Assembly (NCBI RefSeq): GCF_000260715.1
Contig: NC_017834.1
Span: 1,054,001 to 1,118,000 of the forward strand
Length of the DNA stretch: 64,000 nt
Reading direction: 5' to 3'
DNA from: Bifidobacterium animalis subsp. animalis ATCC 25527
GTDB taxonomy: Bacteria; Actinomycetota; Actinomycetes; Actinomycetales; Bifidobacteriaceae
Shown here: piece after piece, positions 1-11,133 of the stretch
Layout of the letters: each line of letters starts with the position of its first letter
How positions within the stretch are numbered: the stretch's first letter is position 1
Program-made: the position numbers and the translations under genes
The notes under the pieces: generated by a model
Seen by the model: only the letters and a program-made list of their open reading frames with translations
Database searches by the model: none
Told to the model about the DNA's origin: nothing

Positions 1-2974
1 GCGGCGAGATGAGCTCCACGCCAGGTGTTGCGTGGCGCACCTTGGCGATCCACGGCGGCACTTTGGCCCCCGGCAGATGGCCGCCCTCACCGGGCTTGGC
101 TCCCTGCGCCAGTTTGATTTGCAAATCGGTGGCATGCACCAGATAATCGCTCGTCACACCGAAACGGGCGGAGGCGATCTGCTTGATTTTGCTGCACAGC
201 TTCGGATCGTTGAGCCGTTCCGTTGATTCGCCGCCCTCGCCGGAATTGGAGCGCGCGCCAATCGAATTCATTGCGATGGCGAGCGTCTCGTGGGCTTCCT
301 TCGAGATGGAACCATAGCTCATGGCACCCGTGGAGAATCGCTTGACGATCTCGGTGGCCGGCTCGACCTCACTGATGTCGATCGGTTTGCGCACCGTATT
401 GAACTTCATGAGTCCACGCAGCGTCATCAGACGGTTCGATGTGTCGTTGATATGCGCGGAATAGCGCTTGAACATGTCGTAGTCGCCACGTTGGGTGGAC
501 TGCTGGAGCAGGAAGATCGCCTCGGGGTCGTTGAGATGCTCCTCACCGGTGCGGCGCCACTTGTATTCGCCGCCGGTGCGCAGCACACGGTGCGGTGTCG
601 CCGTCCATTGGTTTGGATATGCCTCGCGGTGGCGGATCGCCACCTCCTCGGCCAGGTCGTCGAGCCCGCAGCCCTCGACACGGGATACCGTACCGGTGAA
701 GTACTTGTCGATCACGGCGCTGTCGAGCCCGACGGCTTCGAACAGCTGTGCACCACGGTAGCTCATGATCGTGGAGACGCCCATCTTGCTCATGATCTTG
801 AGCACGCCGGTGGAAAGCGCATTGCGCAGATTCTCGATTGCAGTCTCGGGGTCGACCGTCACATAGCCGGTGCGGGAAAGCTCCTCCACCGATTCGAATG
901 CCAGGTACGGATTCACTGCGGCCGCGCCGTAGGCGATGAGCAGCGCCACATGGTGAATCTCACGCACATCGCCGGCCTCCACCACCATGGAGATCTGAGT
1001 CCTCGTATGCTTGCGCAGCAGGTGATGCTGTACAGCCGAGGTGAGGAGCAGCGATGGGATCGGAGCCATCATATGGTTGGAGTCGCGGTCGGAGAGCACG
1101 AGGAAGTTGCTGCCGTCGGCGATGGCCTGGTCGATTTCGGCGAAGATCTCCTCCAGACGGGTCTCCAAGGCATCGCCGCCGCCGGTGACCTGATACAGTC
1201 CCCTGATCACATACGGCTTGTAGTAGCCTCCGAGCTGTGAGGCGCGATCCAAGCGCTTGAGCTGGGCCATCTCGTCGGAGGTGAGCACCGGCTGCGGGAT
1301 GATCACCTTCTTGGCATGCAGGGCACAGTCTTCGAGCAGATTCGGTTCGGGGCCGATCGCCGAGGCGATCGAGGTGACGATCTTCTCACGTTCCCAGTCA
1401 AGCGGCGGGTTCGTGACCTGTGCGAACTTCTGCATGAAGTAGTCGAACAGCATGCGACTGCGGCTGGAGAGCACGGAAAGCGGAATGTCGTTGCCCATCG
1501 AACCGAGCGGCTCCTTGCCTGTATTGGCCATGGGAGTCAGCACCATCTTGAGCTCTTCCTGCGTGTAGCCGAAGGCACGCTGACGCCGGTGCACGGAACG
1601 GCCGGAATAATTGATGTGCTGACGCTGCGGCAGCTCCTTCATCTCCACCGTGTTGTCTTCCACCCATTCCTTATAGGGATGCGCAGTTGCCAGTTCATGC
1701 TTGATCACGTCGTCTTCGATGGCCTCGCCACGCACGGTGTCGATGAGGAACATCTTGCCGGGCTCAAGACGCCCCTTGCGCACAATGTGCTCCTCACCCA
1801 CCTGGGGCAGCACGCCGCTTTCCGAGGCAAGCACCACGTAGCCGTCATCGGTGATCTGCCAACGGCCCGGACGGAAGCCGTTGCGGTCAAGCAACGCCCC
1901 CACAAGCTCGCCGTCGGTGAAGACGATATCGGCTGGGCCATCCCATGGTTCAATGAGCGTGTTGTTGTATTCGTAGAATGCACGGACGTCCGGATCGAGT
2001 TCCTTGTTGTTCTCCCATGCCGGAGGCACCATCATCAAAATGGCATGTGGCAGGGAACGACCTGCAAGGTGCAATAGTTCAAGCACCTCATCGAAGGTGC
2101 CTGAATCGGAATACCCCGGCGTGAGAATAGGCAGCAGGTCCTTCATGTCGCCGAGCAGCTTTGAGCTCAGGCGTCCCTCGCGAGCTGAGAACCAGTTGCG
2201 GTTGCCTTGGATCGTGTTGATCTCACCATTATGGGCGATGAGGCGGAAGGGCTGTGCCAATGGCCAGCTCGGGAAGGTGTTCGTGGAGAAGCGCGAATGG
2301 ACTATCGCGATCGTGGCCTTCATGCGCTCGTCGGACAGGTCCGGGAAGAATGGCTTCAGCTGCATCGTCGTGAGCATGCCCTTGTAGGTGATGGTCATCG
2401 ACGAGAGCGATGCGAAATAGACGCCTACCTCGTGTTCGGCGCGCTTGCGCACACGGTAGACCTTGCGATCGAGATCCACGCCCGCCAAAGCCGATTGCGG
2501 ATCCGCCAGCACCAGCATCTTGAACGATGGCATACTGGCCAGTGCCTGCAGTCCCAGACCATCAGGATTGGTGGGCACCACACGCCACGCCAGCACCTCA
2601 AGCCCCTCCTCGGCGGCGATCTTGGCAATGGCCTGCTCCTGCTGGCCGCTGGTGGCGATGTCACGATCCAGGAACGCGATGCCAGCCGCATAGTGCTTCG
2701 GATCCGGCAGCGGCGCATCGATGACGGCACGCATGAACTCATCGGGCATACTCATCAGAATACCGGCGCCATCACCGGTGTTCTCCTCCGCTCCGACGGC
2801 CCCGCGATGGTTGAGGTTGATCAGCACCTCGATGGCATCGTCCACGATCTTGCGTTCCGGTCTCGTGTTGAGGGTGGTGACCATACCGACACCGCAGGCA
2901 TCATGCTCGGCAGCGGGATCATACATCCCCTCCGGGCGATGAATCGTCAAATCTAGCGGGCTCGCAAAAGTCAC
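1..2974 (-). CDS. gltB: Glutamate synthase (NADPH) large subunit, 3' end outside window
   Basis: Large subunit of glutamate synthase: glutamine amidotransferase plus FMN/Fe-S synthase that makes two glutamates from glutamine and 2-oxoglutarate, with GltD supplying electrons. About 991 N-terminal residues are in the window; the family is about 1,500, so the C-terminal part of the FMN domain and the GXGXG domain lie to the left. The start chosen is a GTG behind GGAGAGGTG. The motif CGVGMV begins at Cys27, so about 26 residues would be removed to expose the catalytic Cys, as in known GltB proteins. Near the window edge the frame reads GEGGHLPGAKVPPWIAKVRH, typical of the synthase domain. The reading frame is consistent at both ends; I did not translate every codon between. 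gltD is not in view. Confidence 0.93.
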   Translation of the reverse strand, partial: MTFASPLDLTIHRPEGMYDPAAEHDACGVGMVTTLNTRPERKIVDDAIEVLINLNHRGAVGAEENTGDGAGILMSMPDEFMRAVIDAPLPDPKHYAAGIAFLDRDIATSGQQEQAIAKIAAEEGLEVLAWRVVPTNPDGLGLQALASMPSFKMLVLADPQSALAGVDLDRKVYRVRKRAEHEVGVYFASLSSMTITYKGMLTTMQLKPFFPDLSDERMKATIAIVHSRFSTNTFPSWPLAQPFRLIAHNGEINTIQGNRNWFSAREGRLSSKLLGDMKDLLPILTPGYSDSGTFDEVLELLHLAGRSLPHAILMMVPPAWENNKELDPDVRAFYEYNNTLIEPWDGPADIVFTDGELVGALLDRNGFRPGRWQITDDGYVVLASESGVLPQVGEEHIVRKGRLEPGKMFLIDTVRGEAIEDDVIKHELATAHPYKEWVEDNTVEMKELPQRQHINYSGRSVHRRQRAFGYTQEELKMVLTPMANTGKEPLGSMGNDIPLSVLSSRSRMLFDYFMQKFAQVTNPPLDWEREKIVTSIASAIGPEPNLLEDCALHAKKVIIPQPVLTSDEMAQLKRLDRASQLGGYYKPYVIRGLYQVTGGGDALETRLEEIFAEIDQAIADGSNFLVLSDRDSNHMMAPIPSLLLTSAVQHHLLRKHTRTQISMVVEAGDVREIHHVALLIAYGAAAVNPYLAFESVEELSRTGYVTVDPETAIENLRNALSTGVLKIMSKMGVSTIMSYRGAQLFEAVGLDSAVIDKYFTGTVSRVEGCGLDDLAEEVAIRHREAYPNQWTATPHRVLRTGGEYKWRRTGEEHLNDPEAIFLLQQSTQRGDYDMFKRYSAHINDTSNRLMTLRGLMKFNTVRKPIDISEVEPATEIVKRFSTGAMSYGSISKEAHETLAIAMNSIGARSNSGEGGESTERLNDPKLCSKIKQIASARFGVTSDYLVHATDLQIKLAQGAKPGEGGHLPGAKVPPWIAKVRHATPGVELISP

Positions 2975-3198
2975 CGCAATCACCTCTCCTTCATGGCAAT
3001 CCATGGGCAGTTGTCCAACTTAGGTTAGCGGGCGTCGGCCCGTTGCCGCCACTTGAGTCCACATACCGAAGAACGCACTGGATGTCAATGGGCGAATTTC
3101 ACGCTCCGGAAATCTAAGCTCCATGCATTCTATTTCCCGCGTTATTACGGGAGTATGTCATGCCGTCACACGGCGAACATACGTCCGAATGATGAGAT

Positions 3199-4512
3199 TC
3201 AGTCATGGAGGACGGCATCCATGAGCCGCTCGATCACCAGATCGTTGAGCAGTCTGCCCTGCAATGTCGCAATCAGCGCGTCGTCCGAACGGGTGAGCAA
3301 TCCCTCGTTCACCAATGCGTCGATTGCCGTGGAAGGAATCTTCATACCGGTCCGTTCGGCGAAGGCGGAGACATTGAGCCCTTCCCGCAGACGAACACCG
3401 AGCATGAGCAGCTCCTCGGCGTTCTCATCGCAGTCGATGAGTTCGAAGTCCTGCCATGGCACACGACTGTGCTGAAGAGCCACCGCCCAAACTCGTGGAT
3501 GAGGTATGTCCCATGCGCGCATGGACGTCCATGCATCCCGTACCGGAGCACCGTGCCCGTTGGCACCTACCGGTATGCCCGCCTTAGAATCATGGCCGAT
3601 TCCCGTATCCATGCGGCGTACCGCATTATAGTGGCTATGTGCCCCCGGTCCGATCCCGGCCCAATCCGCGTTGCGCCAGTACCCCAGGTTGTGCCGACTT
3701 TCATGGCCGGGGCGCGCCCAATTGGATATCTCATACCATTCAAACCCCGCAGCGCTCAGCAGCTGGTCGGCAAGCTCATATTTGGCAGCCTCGCCATCAT
3801 CATCCGGCGCCTCGAGCTCACCGGCGGCGATGCGTCTGCCCATCTTCGTATGGGGTTCGACCGTCAATGCGTAGGCGGAGATATGGTGCACGCCCAGACC
3901 AATGGCCGATCGCACGCTGTCGCACCAGTCCTCGGTACTCTCCCCCGGCGCTCCGTAGATCAGATCGACACTCGTCTCCAACCCGAGCCGGTGTGCAGCC
4001 TCGACATCCGCAGCCACATTCGACGGGTTGTGGGTGCGATCCAACGTGCGCAGCACATGCGGCACACTCGACTGCATGCCGAATGAGATTCGGGTGAACC
4101 CGCCGTCCCTCAGTATGCGCAGATACTCGGAATCGACCGAGTCGGGATTCGCCTCGGTTGTGATCTCGGCATCCTCACGAATGCCCCATATCTCGCGCAC
4201 GGCGTCCAGCATCGCCACCAGATCGCCGGCAGGCAGCAACGTCGGAGTGCCCCCGCCGAAGAAAACGGTGGACGCAGGCGGCTCCGCCACACCATGCGCC
4301 AACTGCCATTCATGCACGACCTGCATCTCGCGGATGGCCAACGTCGCATAGTTTGCGCGCGAAGCGCCCTCCCCGAGATCGAGGGCCGTGTAGGTGTTGA
4401 AATCACAGTAGCCGCAGCGGCGAATGCAGAACGGCACATGCACATACACCTCGAATGGCATGGTGGTCGAAGCTGGCGGATGCGCCGTGAACGGCGCTGC
4501 TGCATCGGACAT
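3199..4512 (-). CDS. hemW: Radical SAM heme chaperone HemW
   Basis: HemW-type radical SAM protein of 437 residues, often mis-named oxygen-independent coproporphyrinogen III oxidase. The Fe-S cluster motif CIRRCGYC (Cys29, Cys33, Cys36) sits near the N-terminus, followed by FFGGGTPTLL and the family-typical ISFGMQS. The ATG at 4512 was chosen because an upstream in-frame start would run back through the end of lepA. The spacing to the lepA stop is 7 nt, so the two genes are almost certainly co-transcribed, an arrangement common in Gram-positive bacteria. HemW binds heme and is thought to deliver it to respiratory proteins. Its client in a fermentative organism is unclear. Confidence 0.92.
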   Translation of the reverse strand: MSDAAAPFTAHPPASTTMPFEVYVHVPFCIRRCGYCDFNTYTALDLGEGASRANYATLAIREMQVVHEWQLAHGVAEPPASTVFFGGGTPTLLPAGDLVAMLDAVREIWGIREDAEITTEANPDSVDSEYLRILRDGGFTRISFGMQSSVPHVLRTLDRTHNPSNVAADVEAAHRLGLETSVDLIYGAPGESTEDWCDSVRSAIGLGVHHISAYALTVEPHTKMGRRIAAGELEAPDDDGEAAKYELADQLLSAAGFEWYEISNWARPGHESRHNLGYWRNADWAGIGPGAHSHYNAVRRMDTGIGHDSKAGIPVGANGHGAPVRDAWTSMRAWDIPHPRVWAVALQHSRVPWQDFELIDCDENAEELLMLGVRLREGLNVSAFAERTGMKIPSTAIDALVNEGLLTRSDDALIATLQGRLLNDLVIERLMDAVLHD

Positions 4513-4519
4513 GGCCCGA

Positions 4520-6400
<1,881 letters not shown>

Positions 6401-6471
6401 GAACCCTCCTATACGTTGGTAACTGTATGATTCTACCCATACGCCACGGCAAGCCCACGGAATCCGACACC

Positions 6472-6500
6472 TTCCGTTTATCCCCGCATCATGGTATTCT
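6472..6500 (+). promoter_or_regulatory. Possible rpsT promoter
   Basis: TTCCGT at 6472-6477, a 17-nt spacer and TATTCT at 6495-6500 upstream of rpsT. Only half of the -35 bases match consensus, so this is a weak, position-based call. Confidence 0.35.
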
Positions 6501-6547
6501 TTTCATTTGTATGTCCTTATAGAAACACTTCGTTTGGAGAATAGATA

Positions 6548-6808
6548 GTGGCAAACATCAAGTCGCAGAAGAAGCGCGTTCGCACGAACGAGAAGGCGCA
6601 TCAGCGCAACGTTGCGGTCAAGTCCGCTCTGAAGACCTACATCCGTCGCACCCGCGAGGCCATCGCTTCCGGCGACAAGGCCGCCGCTGAGGCCGCCTTC
6701 GCCATCGCTGGCCGCAAGCTCGATCAGGCTGCAGGCAAGGGCGTCATCGCCAAGAACCAGGCTGCGAACCGTAAGTCCAGCCTCGCTCTGCAGATCAACG
6801 CCATGTGA
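6548..6808 (+). CDS. rpsT: 30S ribosomal protein S20 (bS20)
   Basis: An 86-residue, Lys/Arg/Ala-rich protein beginning [17 protein letters not shown], the signature start of bS20, which binds the 5' domain of 16S rRNA. The start codon is GTG, preceded at short distance by TTGGAG. It is a single-gene unit, divergent from lepA, and ends at a strong hairpin 8 nt after the stop codon. Length and sequence are normal for actinobacteria. Confidence 0.97.
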   Translation: MANIKSQKKRVRTNEKAHQRNVAVKSALKTYIRRTREAIASGDKAAAEAAFAIAGRKLDQAAGKGVIAKNQAANRKSSLALQINAM

Positions 6809-6815
6809 TTCGTTC

Positions 6816-6861
6816 GCATATGCAAAGGCCCCGGTCCAACCGCCGGGGCCTTTGCATATGC
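6816..6861 (+). terminator. rpsT terminator, 19-bp perfect stem
   Basis: Inverted repeat with arms at 6816-6834 and 6843-6861, perfectly paired, with an 8-nt loop. It starts 8 nt after the rpsT stop. There is no clear T-run on the plus strand. It could also serve the convergent membrane-protein gene that ends at 6899. Confidence 0.85.
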
Positions 6862-6898
6862 GTATGCGGATACCTGGAAGAAGCGGGCACCCGCCCGA

Positions 6899-7684
6899 TC
6901 AGCTTGACGCCGAATCACCGCGCCGGGGTTCCGGTGCATCCTTGGAATCCGGTGTGGCTTTCCGACGCTGTCCGTCGGTGTCCGTCTGCGCCCTCTCTCC
7001 TCTCAGCAGCGTGGCCGGCAGATGCACACGGTGTCGTTGCACCGCGCCCGGCAGTCGAATGTTGAATTTCACCGAGCAAATGCGCAACATGATCACCACA
7101 AGCACGATCACCACATCGAGGAGCATCTCCGTATTGTCCCCGATCAGGCGACCGGTATGAGCGCGCCATACCCATACGGTGAAGATGCTGCCAAGCACCG
7201 CCGGCACCACATAGAGATGGGGATCGCGCACCACCATCGGCACCTCATTGACGAGCATATCGCGAATCACCCCGCCGCCCATCGCCGTGAACGTGCCCAG
7301 AAACACTGCGGTCATGCCCGAGGTGTTGTACAGGAGGGCCTTGCCCGTGCCGTTCACGGCGAATAGGCCAAGTGCCAGCGCATCGATGGTGATCATGGAC
7401 CACTTGAGTTTGTCGACCTCCGGATGTATCACGGCCACAACCGCCCCGGCGGCGAACGCGGTAAGCACCGATCCCATGTCGGAGATTCCCACCGGTGGTA
7501 ACGCCCCGAGCAACACATCACGTATGATGCCGCCTCCGAGCGCGGTGATCCATGCGATGATGATGATCGATGAGACGTCATAGCGCTTGCGTACCGCCGT
7601 CAGTCCCCCGGCCATACCGCAACAGAAGATCGCAAGGTACTCGACCGCCTGGAAGAACGGTGTGCTCTGCAACGCTATTTCCAT
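6899..7684 (-). CDS. TRIC/UPF0126 family membrane channel (YicG/YadS-like)
   Basis: A 261-residue integral membrane protein with two UPF0126/TRIC repeats. Each repeat carries a Gly-rich segment followed by charged residues: ALGGGIIRDVLLG in the first and AMGGGVIRDMLVNEVP in the second. About seven hydrophobic helices are visible up to roughly residue 210. An Arg/Asp-rich hydrophilic tail of about 50 residues follows. Prokaryotic TRIC relatives form trimeric K+-permeable channels; others in the family are annotated as possible glycine transporters, so the substrate is uncertain. It is a single gene, convergent with rpsT. Confidence 0.85.
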   Translation of the reverse strand: MEIALQSTPFFQAVEYLAIFCCGMAGGLTAVRKRYDVSSIIIIAWITALGGGIIRDVLLGALPPVGISDMGSVLTAFAAGAVVAVIHPEVDKLKWSMITIDALALGLFAVNGTGKALLYNTSGMTAVFLGTFTAMGGGVIRDMLVNEVPMVVRDPHLYVVPAVLGSIFTVWVWRAHTGRLIGDNTEMLLDVVIVLVVIMLRICSVKFNIRLPGAVQRHRVHLPATLLRGERAQTDTDGQRRKATPDSKDAPEPRRGDSASS

Positions 7685-7741
7685 GAATCAGACTTCCTGT
7701 TCCGTCAGTGCGTATACTGCACATTCAAGACTACAACGGAA

Positions 7742-7769
7742 AAGGGCGATGCCGTGAAGCATCGCCCTT
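7742..7769 (-). terminator. ilvE terminator
   Basis: 11-bp perfect stem (7742-7752 and 7759-7769) with a 6-nt loop, lying 35-60 nt downstream of the ilvE stop on the minus strand. Confidence 0.75.
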
Positions 7770-7803
7770 GCACGCCGCATATGCGGTTGTCACTGGTGTC
7801 GGC

Positions 7804-8931
7804 TCAGCACACCTTCCACATCCAGTCGTGCGGATCGGCGATCTCACCGAGCTGGATGCCCAGCAACTGATTGCGAATCGCCATCGTGAGCTCGCCCGGT
7901 TCGCCGTCGCCGACGGTGACATCGAACTTCTCGGACTTGAAACGGCCGATCGGGGTGACGATCGCCGCGGTGCCGCAGGCGAAGACCTCGGTGACCTTGC
8001 CGGACTTGATGTCGTCGAGCAGCTGGTCCAAGGCGATCATCGTCTCGACGACGTCATGGCCATCGTCCTCAAGCAGCTGGATGATCGAACGACGAGTGAC
8101 GCCGGGGAGGATGTTGCCGGTCAGGCTCGGGGTCTCCACATGGCCGTCCTTGTACACGACCATCATGTTCATGCCACCGAGTTCCTCAAGATAGGTCTTC
8201 GTCGCGGCATCGACGAAGCAGACCTGTTCGCAGCCCTCGGAGATGCCACGGTACTCGCCGAGCAACGATGCGGCGTAATTGCCACCGCACTTGGCGAAAC
8301 CGGTGCCACCGGGACCGGTGCGGAACCACTTGTCCTCCACCCAGATGCTCACCGGCTTCACACCACCCGGGAAATACGGACCGGACGGCGAAGCGATCAC
8401 GCAATACTCGACCTCCTCGGGCGCACGCACGCCGAGGAACGCCTCAGAGGCGAAAATGAACGGACGCAGGTAGAGCGTGTATTCACGGCGGCTCGGCACC
8501 CATTTCACATCCTGTTCGACAAGCGCGGCGCAGGAACCCAGGAAATCATCGATGGGCACTTCAGGCAGATACAGGCGCTTAGCGGAATTCTGCAGACGTT
8601 CCGCATTGCAGTCAGGGCGGAACAGCCAAGTGGAGCCGTCGGCATGGCGATATGCCTTGAGCCCCTCGAAACACTCCTGCGCATAATGGAGCACTGAGGC
8701 GCCCGGATCCATCTTCAGCGGCGCATACGGCTCGATGCGGCGGTCGTTCCAGCCTTCGCCCTTGGTCCAGGTCATGTGGGCCATGCTGTCGGAGAACACC
8801 TGGCCGAATGCCGGCTTATCGATGAGCTCCTCTCGTTTCGCATCGGATGCCGGGTTCGGATTGGGCAGAACGGTCCAGTCCTCGGCAAGCTTGTCGAGAG
8901 CTTCTGGATTGTGATGAGAATCGTTGGTCAT
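7804..8931 (-). CDS. ilvE: Branched-chain amino acid aminotransferase
   Basis: Fold-type IV PLP aminotransferase of 375 residues catalysing the last step of Leu, Ile and Val synthesis (2-oxoacid plus glutamate). The PLP Lys is predicted as Lys214 in GFAKCGGNYAAS, and EELGGMNMM and FACGTAAIVTPIG are also family-typical. This is the longer actinobacterial/eukaryotic-type BCAT. Start: ATG at 8931, giving MTNDSHHNPE behind AAGAAG. A longer in-frame reading to 9012 adds 27 residues without similarity. It is an isolated minus-strand gene followed by its own hairpin. Confidence 0.94.
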   Translation of the reverse strand: MTNDSHHNPEALDKLAEDWTVLPNPNPASDAKREELIDKPAFGQVFSDSMAHMTWTKGEGWNDRRIEPYAPLKMDPGASVLHYAQECFEGLKAYRHADGSTWLFRPDCNAERLQNSAKRLYLPEVPIDDFLGSCAALVEQDVKWVPSRREYTLYLRPFIFASEAFLGVRAPEEVEYCVIASPSGPYFPGGVKPVSIWVEDKWFRTGPGGTGFAKCGGNYAASLLGEYRGISEGCEQVCFVDAATKTYLEELGGMNMMVVYKDGHVETPSLTGNILPGVTRRSIIQLLEDDGHDVVETMIALDQLLDDIKSGKVTEVFACGTAAIVTPIGRFKSEKFDVTVGDGEPGELTMAIRNQLLGIQLGEIADPHDWMWKVC

Positions 8932-9095
8932 TTTCTCGCTTCTTTGAATCATTCGTGGAATGTGTTGGCTTTGCAGCGCTTGTGGCACCGATTTGTCTGT
9001 TACTGTAAACACACCCCGTTACGAATGCGCAAAGCCGGTTCATATTTTGAAATATCTCACCGTTAGCGAACGGACGTCTCGATTCCATATGCGAA

Positions 9096-9125
9096 AAAGG
9101 ACCCGCCGAAGACGACGGGTCCTTT
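9096..9125 (-). terminator. rplY terminator
   Basis: 10-bp perfect stem (9096-9105 and 9116-9125) with a 10-nt loop. On the minus strand it is followed by a T-run (complement of the A-tract at 9094-9098), so it looks like a classic intrinsic terminator 20-50 nt after rplY. Confidence 0.85.
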
Positions 9126-9144
9126 ACACGGATTTGCGAATGGC

Positions 9145-9771
9145 TCAGGCCTCTGCGCCTGCGTCCTTCTCATCTTCCGCCGGAACGGCATCTGCCGGCT
9201 CAGCGGTCTCGAAATCGGCAGGAGCCTCCTGCGGGATTTCGATGGTGACCACGGATTCCTCCGGATCGGCGATATCGAGCTCGACACCCTCCGGCAGCTC
9301 GAGATCCTTGGCGAAGATGTTGTCGCCATCCTGCAGGCCCTCGACGGAGACGACGATGCGCTCCGGCAGGTTGGAGACATCTGCGCGGACCTTGAGCTCC
9401 TGCGCATCAACCACTGCGATGGCGCCACCCTTCGGGGTGCCTTCGACGAAGACCGGAACCTCGACCTCAATCTTCTCGCCGGCCTTGACCTCATAGAAGT
9501 CGATGTGCTCGATGATGCGCTTGACCGGGTTGCGCTGCACATCCTTGACGACGGCGAGCTTGGAGTCGGCGCCGAACTTGATGGTGAATAGTGCGTTGGT
9601 GTGGCGCAGGGCCAGTGACGTCTCACGCATCGGCAGCTTCACATAGACCGGCTGGTCGCCACCTGCGTAGATGGTCGCCGGGATCTCCTTGGCAACGCGC
9701 ATGCGACGGGCAGGGCCCTTGCCGAACTCGGTGCGCAGTTCGCCTTCGAGAACAATGCTGTTGTTAGCCAT
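9145..9771 (-). CDS. rplY: 50S ribosomal protein L25, CTC/TL5 form
   Basis: A 208-residue bL25 of the long general-stress (CTC/TL5) type. The N-terminal about 90 residues form the 5S rRNA-binding domain, followed by a beta-rich C-terminal domain (VEVPVFVEGTPKGG, DVSNLPERI, FAKDLELPEGVEL) and an acidic Ala/Glu tail. The ATG at 9771 (MANNSIVLEGELR) is preceded by AAGGAGG. A longer in-frame reading upstream is spurious. A GC-rich hairpin lies about 80-100 nt upstream in the probable leader. It is transcribed alone on the minus strand. Confidence 0.95.
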   Translation of the reverse strand: MANNSIVLEGELRTEFGKGPARRMRVAKEIPATIYAGGDQPVYVKLPMRETSLALRHTNALFTIKFGADSKLAVVKDVQRNPVKRIIEHIDFYEVKAGEKIEVEVPVFVEGTPKGGAIAVVDAQELKVRADVSNLPERIVVSVEGLQDGDNIFAKDLELPEGVELDIADPEESVVTIEIPQEAPADFETAEPADAVPAEDEKDAGAEA

Positions 9772-9853
9772 GTTGCATTCCTCCTTGTTTCCACTTGACG
9801 CATCAACGAGCCAAAGCGGCCCCAAGGAGCCCACTTTTTGCCGAGTCGATGAC

Positions 9854-9871
9854 GGAGGCCGACCGGCCTCC
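9854..9871 (-). promoter_or_regulatory. Hairpin in the rplY 5' leader
   Basis: 7-bp perfect stem GGAGGCC / GGCCTCC with a 4-nt loop, 83-100 nt upstream of the rplY start on the minus strand. It could be a leader structure or just a local inverted repeat. Its orientation toward rplY is inference. Confidence 0.3.
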
Positions 9872-10016
9872 CTCGCCAAAGCAACTCCTCAACGCTACCG
9901 GCATGCCGCGACATGATGGAGAGCGATACCATATATATTCGTTGTGCAGTACCATGCAATCAGAACGCCGCGGCTCCGGCATGACAACGGAACGACTTGC
10001 GGGTGTGGAGGCAGAC

Positions 10017-11024
10017 ATGACGAAACGAATATCGAACGCATGGCCATATACATATATAGGAGCCGCAGCCGGAACGGTGCTGGCCTGTGGCATGATCCTC
10101 GCCGCCGGGGAGACGATCTTTTCCGTCACCTTCGACTCGAAATCCAGACGCTCGGTGTTCCGCAACAAGTCTCGCGGCACCTTCGCCCAGCATGACCCCG
10201 CGCATCAGGCCACCGAGGACACGCAGGCGCAGCTGTGGTTCGAACAGACCAGACATGCTGTGCAGATACGCAGCTACGACGGGCTGAAATTGCATGCATG
10301 GCGTTTCGATGCGAACACGGCCGCGCCACTGCCCCATACCTATGTCATTTGCATGCATGGCTACACCGGAGGTCCCGAGGAGATGGCACCTTGGGCATAC
10401 CATTACGCCAATCTCGGCATGAGGGCGCTGGTGCCGGCGCAACGCGCCCACGAACTGAGCGAGGGCCGCTTCGTCGGCATGGGCTGGCTGGAGCGTGAGG
10501 ACCTGCTGCGCTGGGTCAACTCGATTGTGGCCAGTGACCCTGACGCCCGCATATTGTTGCATGGCAATTCGATGGGGGCCGCGACGATACTCGACGTCTG
10601 CGCCGACTCGCGTCTGGCTCGCAACGTGGTGTGCGCCGTCGTCGACAGTGGGTTCTCCAGCGAATACGACCAGATGCTTGATTCGGTCTCTGCAATGCTT
10701 CATATGCCCAAATGGATGGCCAAGCCGATGGTGGATTGCGCCAGTCTGGTGAACAGACTCAGGCTCGGCTTCGGATTCCGTCAGGCGAATGCCATTGAGC
10801 AGCTGCATCGCACCACGCTGCCGATTCTGTTCATTCAAGGCGATCAGGACGACATTGTCAGCCCGCATATGCTGGGCAGACTCTATGCCGCATGTGCCAG
10901 CCCCGTGAAGGCGAGATTGCAGGTTCATGGCGCTGGCCACACACTCAGCCTGACCACCGATAGGAATCTGTATTGGAGCACGGTGGACGCCTTCCTACGC
11001 CGCTGCCTGCATATGGAAGACTGA
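10017..11024 (+). CDS. Membrane-anchored alpha/beta hydrolase
   Basis: A 335-residue alpha/beta-hydrolase fold protein with one N-terminal membrane helix (about residues 11-38). Visible elements are the oxyanion motif HGYTGG (114-119), the nucleophile elbow GNSMG with Ser185, GDQDDIVSP providing the likely acid, and a C-terminal GAGHT His. It resembles the YqkD/BEM46-like family of uncharacterised serine hydrolases; the substrate is unknown. The start at 10017 is preceded by GTGGAGG. An ATG 36 nt upstream lacks a good ribosome site. It is a single gene ending at an exceptional 23-bp hairpin. Confidence 0.83.
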   Translation: MTKRISNAWPYTYIGAAAGTVLACGMILAAGETIFSVTFDSKSRRSVFRNKSRGTFAQHDPAHQATEDTQAQLWFEQTRHAVQIRSYDGLKLHAWRFDANTAAPLPHTYVICMHGYTGGPEEMAPWAYHYANLGMRALVPAQRAHELSEGRFVGMGWLEREDLLRWVNSIVASDPDARILLHGNSMGAATILDVCADSRLARNVVCAVVDSGFSSEYDQMLDSVSAMLHMPKWMAKPMVDCASLVNRLRLGFGFRQANAIEQLHRTTLPILFIQGDQDDIVSPHMLGRLYAACASPVKARLQVHGAGHTLSLTTDRNLYWSTVDAFLRRCLHMED

Positions 11025-11047
11025 TCGCCGATCCCATCCCAAATAGC

Positions 11048-11097
11048 GATAGATGGGGGCAGGGTCCCGCCACAGCGGGACCCTGCCCCCATCTATC
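11048..11097. terminator. Bidirectional terminator, 23-bp perfect stem
   Basis: Arms at 11048-11070 and 11075-11097 pair perfectly around the 4-nt loop CACA. It lies between the convergent hydrolase gene and pntB, and is symmetrical enough to work in both directions. Confidence 0.85.
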
Positions 11098-11133
11098 TAT
11101 TCAATATTTCAATCCATGGAAATAGCCGCGGAC

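Noticed and set aside
290..1240. 316-codon plus-strand open frame
   Set aside because: Antisense to gltB, whose frame shows conserved glutamate synthase sequence throughout.
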